Shown here piece after piece: positions 30,299 to 41,685 of a stretch of DNA of 64,000 bases (position 1 is the first letter of the stretch; each line of letters starts with the position of its first letter). The notes below the pieces were generated by a model. It made no database searches. It was not told the origin of the DNA and worked only from the letters and a program-made list of their open reading frames with translations. The position numbers and the translations under genes were made by a program. The DNA lies in contig JAUVZY010000013.1 in the NCBI GenBank assembly GCA_030602315.1, positions 1-64,000 on the forward strand, given 5' to 3'. Origin of the DNA: Pseudomonadaceae bacterium. Its GTDB lineage: Bacteria > Pseudomonadota > Gammaproteobacteria > Pseudomonadales > Pseudomonadaceae.

Positions 30299-32137
30299 GT
30301 GGTGAAGAAGTATTCGGTGCTGATGCTGGCCCTGCTGGTGGTGGTCGGCCTCGGCGCGTCGTTCTGGTTCAGCGGAGCCTGGCTTGAGCTGTGCGCGGGG
30401 CTCGCGCTGTTTCTGTTTGGCATGCAGTGCCTGGAGGAAGGGCTGCGCCAGCTCGCCGGCAGCCGCCTGGAGCAGATCCTCGGGCGCAGCACGGCCACGC
30501 CGTTCAAGGCGCTGCTGTTCGGGCTCGGCGGCACCGTGGTGCTGCAGTCCAGCTCGCTGGTGTCGCTGTTGACCATCGCCTTCATCAGCGCCGGGTTGAT
30601 CCAGCTGGCCGGCGGCATCGCCATTCTGTTCGGGGCCAACCTCGGCACCACCAGCGGCATCTGGCTGCTGGCGCTGGCCGGGCAGAACATCAGCCTGGCG
30701 CCGCTGGCCCTGCCATTGGTGGTGTTCGGCGTGCTGGCCGGCTTTCTCGGCCCGCGCAGCAAGGCGGCTGGCCGTGTGCTGCTGGGGATCGGCTTCATCT
30801 TCCTGGGCATCGACGAGATCAAATCGGGCTTCGCCGGGCTTGGCGAGGGCTTTGACCTGAGCGCCTTCCAGGCCAGCAGCTGGCTGGGTCGGCTCGCCTT
30901 CGTCGGCATCGGCGTGGTGGTCACCGTGGTGCTGCAATCGAGTCACGCCACGCTGATGCTGACCCTGGCGGGGCTGGCCGCCGGGCAGCTGGATCTGGTC
31001 GCCGCCATGGCGGTGGCGATCGGTGCCAACATCGGCACCAGTGCTACGGCGGCCTTCGCCGGATCGCTCGGCGGCAACCGGGGCGGCCAGCGCCTGGCGA
31101 TGGCGCATGTGCTGTTCAATGTGGTGACCGCGGTGGTGGCGCTGTTCGCGCTGACGCCGCTGATTCTGCTGGTGCAGGCGATCGCCGAACCGCTGGGCTG
31201 GGCGAACAACGCGCTGATCCAGCTGGCGCTGTTTCATACCCTCTTCAACAGCCTCGGTATCCTGCTGTTCTGGCCGTGGCAGCGTCAGCTGGCCGATGCG
31301 CTGATGCGCTGGCTGCCGGAGCGCCAGGAGCCGGCGGTGCTGATCACCCCGCTGGTGGTGGAGGAGCTCGAGCGCAGTCACGCCCGCTATCTCAACGCGC
31401 GGGCGCTGGATTCGGCAGAAGCCGCCGCCGAGGCGGTGGTCAAGGAACTGCGCCACCTTGGCCGGCTCAGTCTCGAGGTGATCTGCCATGCGCTGTACCT
31501 GCCGGTGGATCAGCTGCGCGCGCCGCGGATCGACGAGGCGGCGCTGGAGGCGCGGCCGGATCGTCGCGCCTTCGACGCCGATACCCTCTATCAGCACCAT
31601 GTGAAGGGCGTTTACGGCGACCTGCTGAGCTTCATGGGGCGCATGGAGCAGCCGATGGACGCCTCCCACCGGCAGTTCTGGATCAGTTGCCAGCTGGCGG
31701 CGGTGCAGCTGATCGATGCGGTGAAGGATGCCAAGCACCTGCAGAAGAACCTGGGACGTTATCTCGAGGCGCCGGCCGGCGCGCCGCGCCAGGCCTACGT
31801 CGACCTGCGCCGGCATCTGCTGCAGATGCTGCGCGAGGTGGGCGAGCTGGGGCGGCTGGAGTTGCCCGATGACGTCTGGCTACAACACCTGCACGCGTTC
31901 GACGAGCGGGCCGCCGACTTCGATGCGCAGTTCCGCCAGCGGCTGTTCGCCATGGTCCGCGCCGCGCAGCTCGACGGCCTGCAGATGAGTTCGCTGATGA
32001 ACGACCTGGGCTACACCAGCCGCATCCTGCAGAGCCTGCGCAACGTGCTGATGATCGGCGGCAACCATGAGTCGTTCCGCGAGCTGCGGCGCCTGGGCAT
32101 CGAGGACAGCGAGCCGGCGCCGGCCATCGCGCCCTGA
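30299..32137 (+). CDS. Na/Pi cotransporter family protein with PhoU-like domain
   Basis: 612 residues from a GTG at 30299 (AGGGAG 7 bases upstream); a second GTG three bases on is possible. Eight or more membrane helices contain the two inverted repeats of NptA-type transporters, with the signature VVLQSSSLVSLLT and its second copy VVLQSSHATLMLT, where the last serine of QSSS is changed to histidine. The helices end near residue 335. The remaining part is helical and PhoU-like (about 370-600). Likely imports phosphate or a related oxyanion with sodium; the substrate is not certain. Confidence 0.9.
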   Translation: MVKKYSVLMLALLVVVGLGASFWFSGAWLELCAGLALFLFGMQCLEEGLRQLAGSRLEQILGRSTATPFKALLFGLGGTVVLQSSSLVSLLTIAFISAGLIQLAGGIAILFGANLGTTSGIWLLALAGQNISLAPLALPLVVFGVLAGFLGPRSKAAGRVLLGIGFIFLGIDEIKSGFAGLGEGFDLSAFQASSWLGRLAFVGIGVVVTVVLQSSHATLMLTLAGLAAGQLDLVAAMAVAIGANIGTSATAAFAGSLGGNRGGQRLAMAHVLFNVVTAVVALFALTPLILLVQAIAEPLGWANNALIQLALFHTLFNSLGILLFWPWQRQLADALMRWLPERQEPAVLITPLVVEELERSHARYLNARALDSAEAAAEAVVKELRHLGRLSLEVICHALYLPVDQLRAPRIDEAALEARPDRRAFDADTLYQHHVKGVYGDLLSFMGRMEQPMDASHRQFWISCQLAAVQLIDAVKDAKHLQKNLGRYLEAPAGAPRQAYVDLRRHLLQMLREVGELGRLELPDDVWLQHLHAFDERAADFDAQFRQRLFAMVRAAQLDGLQMSSLMNDLGYTSRILQSLRNVLMIGGNHESFRELRRLGIEDSEPAPAIAP

Positions 32138-32150
32138 GCGCTGGCCTGTT

Positions 32151-35166
<3,016 letters not shown>

Positions 35167-35186
35167 GCCCTTCCGGCTTCATGCTC

Positions 35187-35213
35187 AGGCGGCAGGCTAC
35201 AGGCTTGCCGCCT
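35187..35213. repeat. Hairpin repeat between guaB and guaA
   Basis: AGGCGGCAGGC (35187-35197) pairs with GCTTGCCGCCT (35203-35213), 11 pairs with one G-T and a 5-base loop. The flanks carry further AAGCCTGCAG-type sequence. It has no T-tract, so it may be an mRNA-stability element or an intergenic repeat that leaves guaBA cotranscribed. Confidence 0.55.
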
Positions 35214-35285
35214 TGCGTTTGAGGCCGGCGCTTTTCTGAAGCCTGCAGCTAGCAGCCCTTTCAAAGCCGGTTTACGAGGCCCCTC

Positions 35286-36866
35286 ATGGCTCATCAAGAC
35301 ATCCACGCCCACCGCATCCTGATCCTGGATTTCGGTTCGCAGTACACCCAGCTGATCGCCCGTCGCGTGCGCGAACTCGGCGTCTATTGCGAGCTGCATC
35401 CGTTCGACATGGCTGACGAGGACATCCGTGCCTTCGCGCCCAAGGGCATCATCCTCGCCGGTGGCCCGGAGTCGGTGCACCAGGCGGGCAGCCCGCGCGC
35501 GCCGCAGGCGGTGTTCGACCTGAAGGTGCCAGTGCTGGGCATCTGCTACGGCATGCAGACCATGTCCGAGCAGCTCGGCGGCAAGGTGGAAGGCTCTGAC
35601 ATCCGTGAGTTCGGCTACGCCCGCGTGGATCTGGTCGGCAAGTCGCGCCTGTTCGACGGCATCGAAGACCACATGGACGACGACGGCGTGTTCGGCCTCG
35701 ACGTGTGGATGAGCCATGGCGACAAGGTCACCCAGCTGCCGGAAGGCTTCCACATCATCGCCAGCACCCCGAGCTGCCCGATCGCCGCCATGGGTGACGA
35801 AAACCGCCATTACTACGGCGTGCAGTTCCACCCGGAAGTGACTCACACCAAGCAGGGCGGGCGCATCCTTTCGCGCTTTCTGCTGGAAATCTGTGGCTGC
35901 GAGGCGCTGTGGACCCCGTCCAACATCGTCGAGGACCTGGTGCAGCAGGTGCGCGCCCAGGTCGGCAGCGACAACGTGCTGCTCGGCCTCTCCGGCGGCG
36001 TGGACTCCTCGGTGGTGGCGGCGCTGTTGCACAAGGCCATCGGCGACCAGCTGACCTGCGTGTTCGTCGACAACGGCCTGTTGCGCCTGCACGAGGGCGA
36101 CCAGGTGATGGCCATGTTCGCCCAGAACATGGGCGTGAAGGTGATCCGCGCCGACGCCGAGGCGCAATTCCTCGGCAACCTGGAAGGCGAGGCCGACCCG
36201 GAGAAGAAGCGCAAGATCATCGGCCGCACCTTCATCGACGTGTTCGACGCCGAAGCCAGCAAGCTGACCAACATCAAGTACCTGGCCCAGGGCACCATCT
36301 ACCCGGACGTGATCGAGTCCGCCGGCACCAAGAACGGCAAGGCGCATGTGATCAAGTCGCACCACAACGTCGGTGGCCTGCCGGAGGAGATGAACCTCAA
36401 GCTGGTCGAGCCGCTGCGCGAGCTGTTCAAGGACGAGGTGCGCAAGATCGGTCTGGAACTCGGCCTGCCGTATGACATGGTCTACCGCCACCCCTTCCCG
36501 GGTCCGGGCCTGGGCGTGCGCATCCTCGGCGAGGTGAAGAAGGAGTACGCCGACCTGCTGCGCCGCGCCGACGACATCTTCATCAGCGAACTGCGCAAGG
36601 CCAACTGGTACCACAAGGTCAGCCAGGCCTTCGTGGTGTTCCAGCCGGTCAAATCCGTGGGCGTGGTCGGCGATGGCCGCCGCTACGCCTGGGTCGTCGC
36701 CCTGCGCGCGGTGGAAACCATCGACTTCATGACCGCCCGCTGGGCGCACCTGCCCTACGAGCTGCTGGAAAAGGTCTCCAACCGCATCATCAACGAGATC
36801 GAAGGCATCTCCCGCGTCACCTATGACGTGTCGAGCAAGCCGCCGGCGACCATCGAGTGGGAGTGA
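35286..36866 (+). CDS. guaA: GMP synthase (glutamine-hydrolysing)
   Basis: 526 residues. It aminates XMP to GMP using glutamine and ATP. The N-terminal class I amidotransferase domain has the nucleophile Cys87 in GICYGMQ and the His/Glu pair in QFHPEVTHT. The ATP pyrophosphatase domain has the PP-loop [11 protein letters not shown]. The C-terminal dimerisation domain includes [16 protein letters not shown] and ends KPPATIEWE, the normal terminus. A terminator follows 14 bases after the stop. Confidence 0.98.
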   Translation: MAHQDIHAHRILILDFGSQYTQLIARRVRELGVYCELHPFDMADEDIRAFAPKGIILAGGPESVHQAGSPRAPQAVFDLKVPVLGICYGMQTMSEQLGGKVEGSDIREFGYARVDLVGKSRLFDGIEDHMDDDGVFGLDVWMSHGDKVTQLPEGFHIIASTPSCPIAAMGDENRHYYGVQFHPEVTHTKQGGRILSRFLLEICGCEALWTPSNIVEDLVQQVRAQVGSDNVLLGLSGGVDSSVVAALLHKAIGDQLTCVFVDNGLLRLHEGDQVMAMFAQNMGVKVIRADAEAQFLGNLEGEADPEKKRKIIGRTFIDVFDAEASKLTNIKYLAQGTIYPDVIESAGTKNGKAHVIKSHHNVGGLPEEMNLKLVEPLRELFKDEVRKIGLELGLPYDMVYRHPFPGPGLGVRILGEVKKEYADLLRRADDIFISELRKANWYHKVSQAFVVFQPVKSVGVVGDGRRYAWVVALRAVETIDFMTARWAHLPYELLEKVSNRIINEIEGISRVTYDVSSKPPATIEWE

Positions 36867-36879
36867 TCCCCAGGTAGCG

Positions 36880-36906
36880 AAAGCCCCGGCCCAGGCCGGG
36901 GCTTTT
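36880..36906 (+). terminator. Rho-independent terminator of guaA
   Basis: AAAGCCCCGG pairs with CCGGGGCTTT around CCCAGG, ending in TTTTCG. It closes the guaBA operon. Confidence 0.88.
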
Positions 36907-36947
36907 CGTTTCACGGCTCGGCGGGGCGGGTCGTCATACCTTCGGCT

Positions 36948-36972
36948 ATATCCACAATTAAAATATGGATAT
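36948..36972. promoter_or_regulatory. 25-bp palindrome upstream of the FeSII gene, candidate operator
   Basis: ATATCCA (36948-36954) and TGGATAT (36966-36972) are perfect inverted arms around 11 AT-rich bases. It stands in an otherwise GC-rich stretch 78 bases before the FeSII start. I could not match it to Fur, IscR, FNR or ModE consensus sites, and no sigma54 site with correct spacing is present nearby. Confidence 0.4.
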
Positions 36973-37050
36973 TGCGCGCGGCTTGGTGTTCAGTGGCAGG
37001 GCCAGGCAGCTAAGTGCCTGCATGGCCTGATGAACATGGAGAAAGTCGCT

Positions 37051-37419
37051 ATGGCTACCGTTTACTTTTCATCCCCGCTGATGCCGCACAACAAAAAAGT
37101 CCAGGCCGTCGCCGGCAAGCGCTCGACGCTCCTCGGCGTGGCGCGCGAGAACGGCATCAAAATCCCCTTCGAGTGTGAAGACGGCGAATGTGGCTCCTGC
37201 CTGGTGAAGGTCACCCACCTGGACGGCGAGCGCATCAAGGGCATGATGCTGACCGACAAGGAACGCAACGTGCTGAAGTCGGTGGGCAAACTGCCAAAAT
37301 CCGAGGAAGAGCGCGCCGCGGTGCGTGATCTGCCGCCGACCTACCGGCTCGCCTGCCAGACCATTGTCACCGACGAGGACCTGCTGGTGGAGTTCACCGG
37401 CGAACCCGGCGGCGCCTGA
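37051..37419 (+). CDS. fesII: [2Fe-2S] ferredoxin, Shethna FeSII protein
   Basis: 122 residues from the ATG at 37051, with GGAGA 8 bases upstream. The sequence is nearly that of the Azotobacter FeSII (Shethna) protein as I remember it, starting [16 protein letters not shown] and of the same length. Cluster ligands are Cys42, Cys47, Cys50 and Cys102. A lysine- and glutamate-rich loop (about 60-90, [15 protein letters not shown]) is the region proposed to contact nitrogenase. In Azotobacter, oxidised FeSII forms a complex with the MoFe and Fe proteins and shields them from oxygen. Here it has its own terminator and faces a NifX-family operon, which supports a link to nitrogenase or its cofactor. 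No nif structural genes are in view. Confidence 0.9.
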   Translation: MATVYFSSPLMPHNKKVQAVAGKRSTLLGVARENGIKIPFECEDGECGSCLVKVTHLDGERIKGMMLTDKERNVLKSVGKLPKSEEERAAVRDLPPTYRLACQTIVTDEDLLVEFTGEPGGA

Positions 37420-37435
37420 TCCGCGCGCTTGACCC

Positions 37436-37468
37436 AAGGCCCCGAGGCTTCCGGCCCTGGGGCCTTTT
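37436..37468 (+). terminator. Terminator of the FeSII gene
   Basis: AAGGCCCC (37436-37443) pairs with GGGGCCTT (37459-37466), with a partly self-pairing 15-base loop, and ends in TTTT. It sits between two converging genes. Confidence 0.75.
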
Positions 37469-37479
37469 CATTTCTGCAC

Positions 37480-37734
37480 TCAGTCGCTCTCGCCCCAGAG
37501 GAACTGATCGATCTCATGCATGAGGTAGTCGTTCTGGCGGATGTTGCGCGCCAGCGCCTCGGCTTCGGCTTGGGTGTAGCCTTGCAGGTTGAAGGTCGTG
37601 GTGCCGGCCGGCGCGCCTTCGTAGTAGAGCTGCACTTCCAGCAGCCAGGCGTCGCCGGCGCCGGGCGCCGGCAGCAGCCGCAGGTAGGCCTGCAGCTTGC
37701 GTTCGAGCTGGGTGATGAGGTTGAGAACTTCCAT
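37480..37734 (-). CDS. Small hypothetical protein encoded after the NifX-family gene
   Basis: 84 residues, not recognised. It begins MEVLNLITQLERKLQAYL, an amphipathic helix, then VQLYYEGAPAGTTTFNLQGY (beta-like), then an acidic helix ending in HEIDQFLWGESD. No cysteines, signal or membrane segment. It starts 9 bases after the NifX-family stop on the same strand, so the two are almost certainly cotranscribed. Its base composition and codon use look like the neighbours. A role with NifX or FeSII is inference from position. Confidence 0.7.
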   Translation of the reverse strand: MEVLNLITQLERKLQAYLRLLPAPGAGDAWLLEVQLYYEGAPAGTTTFNLQGYTQAEAEALARNIRQNDYLMHEIDQFLWGESD

Positions 37735-37743
37735 GCCGGTTCG

Positions 37744-38211
37744 CTATTCGGTCCATTCCTCGTCGGCGTCTAGGGCAACCGCGTTGCCGCGCCGGGCCTT
37801 GCGCTTGAGGATGTTCTCCAGCCAGCGCTCCGGTGTGCCGGCCAGCTGATGCTGCAGTTCGGTGACCAGCTCGGCCACGTCCGGGCCTTCGGCTACCTGC
37901 ATCGGGGTGACCTCGAGGCTGACCAGCTGGCGCGTGGCCGAGCCGCCGATGGAACCGCAGTAGACCAGGTCGCAGCCGACCAGCCAGGCGAGCTTGGGTT
38001 TGAGCTTGTCCTCGTTGCCGTCGCGCTTTTCCTGGCCAAAGCGTTTTTCGCAGATGAACGCGCTGCTGCCGGCACGGATTCGGTAGAGGTAGAAGGCGGC
38101 CGCTGAGCCGAAGTGCTCATCGACCAGCTCGCCATCGGAGGAAGCGAACGCGACCAGCAGGTCGCCCGGTTCGCCGGGCAGTTCGGCGACGTTTTGCATC
38201 GGCAGGTTCAT
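37744..38211 (-). CDS. NifX/NafY-family protein (dinitrogenase iron-molybdenum cofactor binding)
   Basis: 155 residues from the ATG at 38211, with GAGG close upstream. I recognise the Azotobacter NifX pattern: LLVAFASSDGELVDEHFGSA near the N-terminus, FGQEKRDGNEDKL in the middle, GCDLVYCGSIGGSATRQL, and a C-terminal tail with AWLENILKR-like spacing. NifX proteins bind FeMo-cofactor or its precursor NifB-co and pass it between NifEN and nitrogenase. The fold is the ribonuclease-H-like Nitro_FeMo-Co domain. It is not flanked by nifEN here, so it is a separate paralogue paired with FeSII. Could act as a cofactor-storage or Fe-S carrier protein; not certain. Confidence 0.85.
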   Translation of the reverse strand: MNLPMQNVAELPGEPGDLLVAFASSDGELVDEHFGSAAAFYLYRIRAGSSAFICEKRFGQEKRDGNEDKLKPKLAWLVGCDLVYCGSIGGSATRQLVSLEVTPMQVAEGPDVAELVTELQHQLAGTPERWLENILKRKARRGNAVALDADEEWTE

Positions 38212-38434
38212 ACAGGCCTCGCGCGGTCCGGAAAAAGGCGTGCGGCTGGTGCCGTCCTTGCAGGAGGTTGTGCACCGGCTGCTTGATGCGGGGCGGCTGC
38301 AAGAAGCGGGCCGGCGCTTGCGGCTGGTCAACCCCGCGCCGTGCGTGCCCGAGGCCGTATGCTGCGTGAGGCTTCGGTGTCGCTTATGCGACAGGCCAGC
38401 TGGGCGCAGGTCGGCTTTGCGTCAGGAGATCGAG

Positions 38435-38746
38435 ATGAATATTTGGGCGCTGGACAAGCATCAGGACATCCGCCACGTCTTGCTGATGTTGCAGGAGCAG
38501 CTGGGCGCGGACGCCTTCGTGATTGATCCTGTGGCCTCGACCGACCCGCGCGCGGTGTTTCTGCGTCATCCCCGGGAGCCTGGTGCACACGCCTGGCTGT
38601 TCACCCTAGGCCAGGCGCCGCAGCGCTATGGCGTGCACCTTGCGTACCCGTTCGCCAGCGAAACCCGCGAGGATCTGAGCTTGTCGTCGCTGGTTGCCGT
38701 GCTGGCGGTGCATTTCGACGTCCCGGTGATCGCGCCGCTGCCGTGA
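38435..38746 (+). CDS. Hypothetical protein in the FeSII/NifX region
   Basis: 103 residues from the ATG at 38435, with AGGAG 6 bases upstream. It starts MNIWALDKHQDIRHVLLML and contains FVIDPVASTDPRAVFLRHP and YGVHLAYPFASETREDL. It is soluble and has no cysteines. I do not recognise the family. It is divergent from the NifX-family gene across a 223-bp gap and converges on the DUF1206 gene, leaving a single base between their stops. Confidence 0.7.
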   Translation: MNIWALDKHQDIRHVLLMLQEQLGADAFVIDPVASTDPRAVFLRHPREPGAHAWLFTLGQAPQRYGVHLAYPFASETREDLSLSSLVAVLAVHFDVPVIAPLP

Positions 38747-38747
38747 G

Positions 38748-39581
38748 TCAGCGCAGCACGGCGGCCACGTCGATCCGCCGCCAGCGTGCTTCGGCGAAGC
38801 TGTAGACGGCAAATGCGATCAGTCCCAGGCCGATCAGCGACAGCCAGAGCATGCCGTAGGGCAGGTTCTGCAGCGCCTCCAGGGCTTCTTCCAGGCCTGG
38901 TGGCTCGGTGGCCTTGTAGCGCGCGCCGCCGGCGAACAGCAGCCCGGCGACGATAAAGAACGCCACGCCCCGGGCGATCAGGCCGACGCGCGAAACCGGA
39001 CGAACCCAGCGCATGGTCTGCGGCGGTGCCTTGAGGTACTTCTCGAATTTGGCTTTCCAGCCTTTGATCAGGTGGGCGATGCCGACGCCCAGCGGCACCA
39101 GGGCGATCAGATAGACAAGGTAGTTCGAGTACTGCCAGCCCAGCAGGCTGGAAAGGAAATCACCGCCGCCATTCGAGCCGTTGCCGCTGCCGCCGGGCGA
39201 GGCACCCAGCAGGCCCAGGGTGAACAACACCAGCGCCCCATAGGCGATCGCACCGCCGATCAGGCCGGCGCGTATCAGTAACCCCTTGGCGCTACTGCCG
39301 TGGCCTTCGGGGTCGGCGATGGCCTGCACCAGTCGCCAGGCGATGTAAGCGCCCATGCCAACCACCATGATCCACAGCAGGGTGGTGCCAAAGGGGTTTT
39401 CCAGGAGTTCGAGGAGGGCGCCCCGGGTGCCGATGGTCTCGCCGCCGCCGCTGAATGCTGCGGTGAAGGCGAAGTAGCCGATGATCAGGTAAACGACGCC
39501 ACGCGCGGCATAGCCGCTGCGCGCGAGCAGCTCCATGCCACGGGTTACTTGCCGGCGCGGGCTGGCGCTGGTCTGTCGCAT
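38748..39581 (-). CDS. DUF1206 family membrane protein
   Basis: 277 residues with six hydrophobic helices in three two-helix units, the DUF1206 layout: LLARSGYAARGVVYLIIGYFA, then LLIRAGLIGGAIAYGALVLF, then VSRVGLIARGVAFFIVAGLLF. Units one and three show the recurring G-Y/L-x-A-R-G pattern best. A glycine/serine-rich loop (GASPGGSGNGSNGGG) joins the second unit. AAGGAGG precedes the ATG. No function is known to me. Confidence 0.88.
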   Translation of the reverse strand: MRQTSASPRRQVTRGMELLARSGYAARGVVYLIIGYFAFTAAFSGGGETIGTRGALLELLENPFGTTLLWIMVVGMGAYIAWRLVQAIADPEGHGSSAKGLLIRAGLIGGAIAYGALVLFTLGLLGASPGGSGNGSNGGGDFLSSLLGWQYSNYLVYLIALVPLGVGIAHLIKGWKAKFEKYLKAPPQTMRWVRPVSRVGLIARGVAFFIVAGLLFAGGARYKATEPPGLEEALEALQNLPYGMLWLSLIGLGLIAFAVYSFAEARWRRIDVAAVLR

Positions 39582-39752
39582 GACGCCTCCTTCATTTCAC
39601 GGGTAAAGGCGGGCTTGCTGCTTCAGTAGACGTCTGCTCCGGCGGCAGGTTCTTGGCCTTGCCGGGGGGCAATTGGTCGCGTCCGCGGATGTGTCGGGCC
39701 GCGGTGCGAGGCTGTAGGATTGGTGGCATTCCCGTTCGTGATGGATTGTCCC

Positions 39753-41126
39753 ATGAGCTTTTCTCGCAGAAAGGTGCTGGCTGGCCTTGCCGGTGTCGGT
39801 GCGCTGGGTGTGGCCGGTGGCGGCTTCCGCTTCTGGCTCGGGCGGCCGGCACAGACGCTCGAGCATGACTACCAGCTGATCGCCGCGCCGGTGGATGTGG
39901 AGCTGTTGCCGGGCCATATCACCCCGGCCTGGGGATACGGCGGTCAGGTGCCAGGCCTGGAACTGCGTGGACGTCAGGGAGACTGGCTGCGGGTGCGCTT
40001 TACCAACCAGTTGCCGGACGAGACCACGATCCACTGGCACGGCATCCGCCTGCCGCTGGAAATGGACGGCGTTCCGTTCGTCTCGCAGCTGCCGGTGCGG
40101 CCGGGGGAGTCCTTCGATTACCGCTTCCAGCTGCCGGATGCCGGCAGCTTCTGGTATCACCCGCATTCGGCCAGTGGCGAGCAGCTCGGTCGCGGGTTGG
40201 TCGGGCCGATCATCGTCGAGGAGCGTGAACCGACGGGGTTCGAGCACGATCATGTGCTCAGCCTGAAGAGCTGGCACGTCGACGCGAGCGGGGCCTTCAC
40301 GCCATTCAGCGTGCCGCGCGAGGCGGCGCGTGGGGGTACGCCGGGGGTGCTCTCGACGGTCAATGGCGTGCATGCGCCGACGCTGGAGCTGCCGGCCGGA
40401 CAGATCGTGCGCCTGCGCTTGCTGAATCTGGACAATACCGTCACCTACCGACTCAACCTGGCCGGCGCCGAGGCGCGCATCTATGCCCTGGACGGCAATC
40501 CCATCGAGCCGCGGCCGTTTGGCAAGGGCTATTGGCTGGGGCCGGGCATGCGCATCGAGCTCGGTCTGCGGGTGCCGGCGGCCGGCACCGAGCTGGCCCT
40601 GCGCAACGGGCCTCTGCGTCTGGCCACCCTGCGTGCGGTGGCGGCCACCGGCGTTGTCGCGTCGAGCTGGCCGGCGCGCCTGCCAGCCAACCCGATCGCG
40701 GAGCCGGATCTGGCTGCGGCAGAGACCCTGCGCTTTAACTTCGAGTGGGTGGGGGCGGTGTCCGCCGACCTCAGTCCCGACGCCATGCCGAGCTTCTGGC
40801 AAATCAACGGCCAGGCCTGGGACATGGCCGATAAAAGCTGTGCTGAGCGTCCGATCGCCCGCCTCAAGCTGGGCAAGAGTTACATCTTCGAACTGCGCAA
40901 CCTGAGCCAGTACCAGCACCCGATCCACTTGCACGGCATGACCTTCAAGGTGCTCGACTCCAATCGTCAGCGCATCATTCCGTACTTCACCGATACCTAC
41001 CTGCTGGGCAAGAACGAGACTGCGCGGGTGGCTGTGGTGGCGGATAATCCCGGCATCTGGATGTTCCATTGCCATGTGGTCGACCACATGGAAACCGGGC
41101 TGATGGGGGCCATCGAAGTGGCCTGA
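39753..41126 (+). CDS. Tat-exported multicopper oxidase
   Basis: 457 residues from the ATG at 39753, chosen because it places the twin-arginine signal SFSRRKVLAGLAGVGALG at the N-terminus. Copper sites are all present: HWHG and HPHS in the first cupredoxin domain, HPIHLHG and HCHVVDHMETGLMG in the third. The axial ligand of the type 1 copper is the Met in HMETGLMG. The substrate is unknown; relatives oxidise Cu(I) or phenols. In P. aeruginosa a gene of this type lies between guaA and tadA, and here the FeSII region separates it from guaA. Confidence 0.93.
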   Translation: MSFSRRKVLAGLAGVGALGVAGGGFRFWLGRPAQTLEHDYQLIAAPVDVELLPGHITPAWGYGGQVPGLELRGRQGDWLRVRFTNQLPDETTIHWHGIRLPLEMDGVPFVSQLPVRPGESFDYRFQLPDAGSFWYHPHSASGEQLGRGLVGPIIVEEREPTGFEHDHVLSLKSWHVDASGAFTPFSVPREAARGGTPGVLSTVNGVHAPTLELPAGQIVRLRLLNLDNTVTYRLNLAGAEARIYALDGNPIEPRPFGKGYWLGPGMRIELGLRVPAAGTELALRNGPLRLATLRAVAATGVVASSWPARLPANPIAEPDLAAAETLRFNFEWVGAVSADLSPDAMPSFWQINGQAWDMADKSCAERPIARLKLGKSYIFELRNLSQYQHPIHLHGMTFKVLDSNRQRIIPYFTDTYLLGKNETARVAVVADNPGIWMFHCHVVDHMETGLMGAIEVA

Positions 41127-41205
41127 GGAAGGCGGCACCCTGCCAATTGGCCGGGCATCGGTTACCCTTGCCGCCCCTCGACCATTCACCTCGTATGGAA
41201 CCCCG

Positions 41206-41685
41206 ATGCGCCCTCAGATCATCGACCGCAGCCGCGATGTCCACTTCATGCAGCTGGCCCTGGAGCAGGCGCGCCTGGGCGCGCAAGTGGGCGAGGTGCC
41301 GGTCGGCGCCGTGCTGGTACAGGACGGCGAGGTGATCGGCGCGGGATTCAACTGCCCGATCACCCGGCATGATCCGAGCGCCCACGCCGAAATGGTGGCG
41401 ATTCGCGCCGCGGCGGCGGCGATCCAGAACTACCGGCTGCCTGGCAGCACGCTGTATGTCACCCTGGAGCCTTGCAGCATGTGCGCCGGACTGATCGTGC
41501 ATGCGCGCATCAGCCGGGTGGTGTTCGGCGCCAGCGAGCCGCGTGCGGGGGTGGCGGTGAGTCGCGGACAGTTCTTCGAACAGGCGTTTCTCAACCACCG
41601 GACGCTGGTAGAGGGGGGCGTGCTGGCCGAGGAGTGCGGGGCGATTCTGAGCGAGTTCTTTCGCGCCAGGCGGCAGAAGGCCTGA
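41206..41685 (+). CDS. tadA: tRNA-specific adenosine deaminase
   Basis: 159 residues. It deaminates the wobble adenosine 34 of tRNA-Arg(ACG) to inosine. Zinc ligands and catalytic glutamate are in HAE (60-62) and PCSMC (89-93). EVPVGAVLV and LYVTLEPCSMCAGLIVHARI are typical TadA stretches. Its stop is directly adjacent to the stop of the convergent ABC ATPase gene, with the palindrome GCCTGATCAGGC spanning both. Confidence 0.96.
   Translation: MRPQIIDRSRDVHFMQLALEQARLGAQVGEVPVGAVLVQDGEVIGAGFNCPITRHDPSAHAEMVAIRAAAAAIQNYRLPGSTLYVTLEPCSMCAGLIVHARISRVVFGASEPRAGVAVSRGQFFEQAFLNHRTLVEGGVLAEECGAILSEFFRARRQKA

Noticed and set aside
36907-37050. Possible sigma54 (-24/-12) promoters upstream of the FeSII gene
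   Set aside because: TGG and GC pairs occur three times, but the spacing between GG and GC is one base short in each case, which sigma54 does not tolerate.
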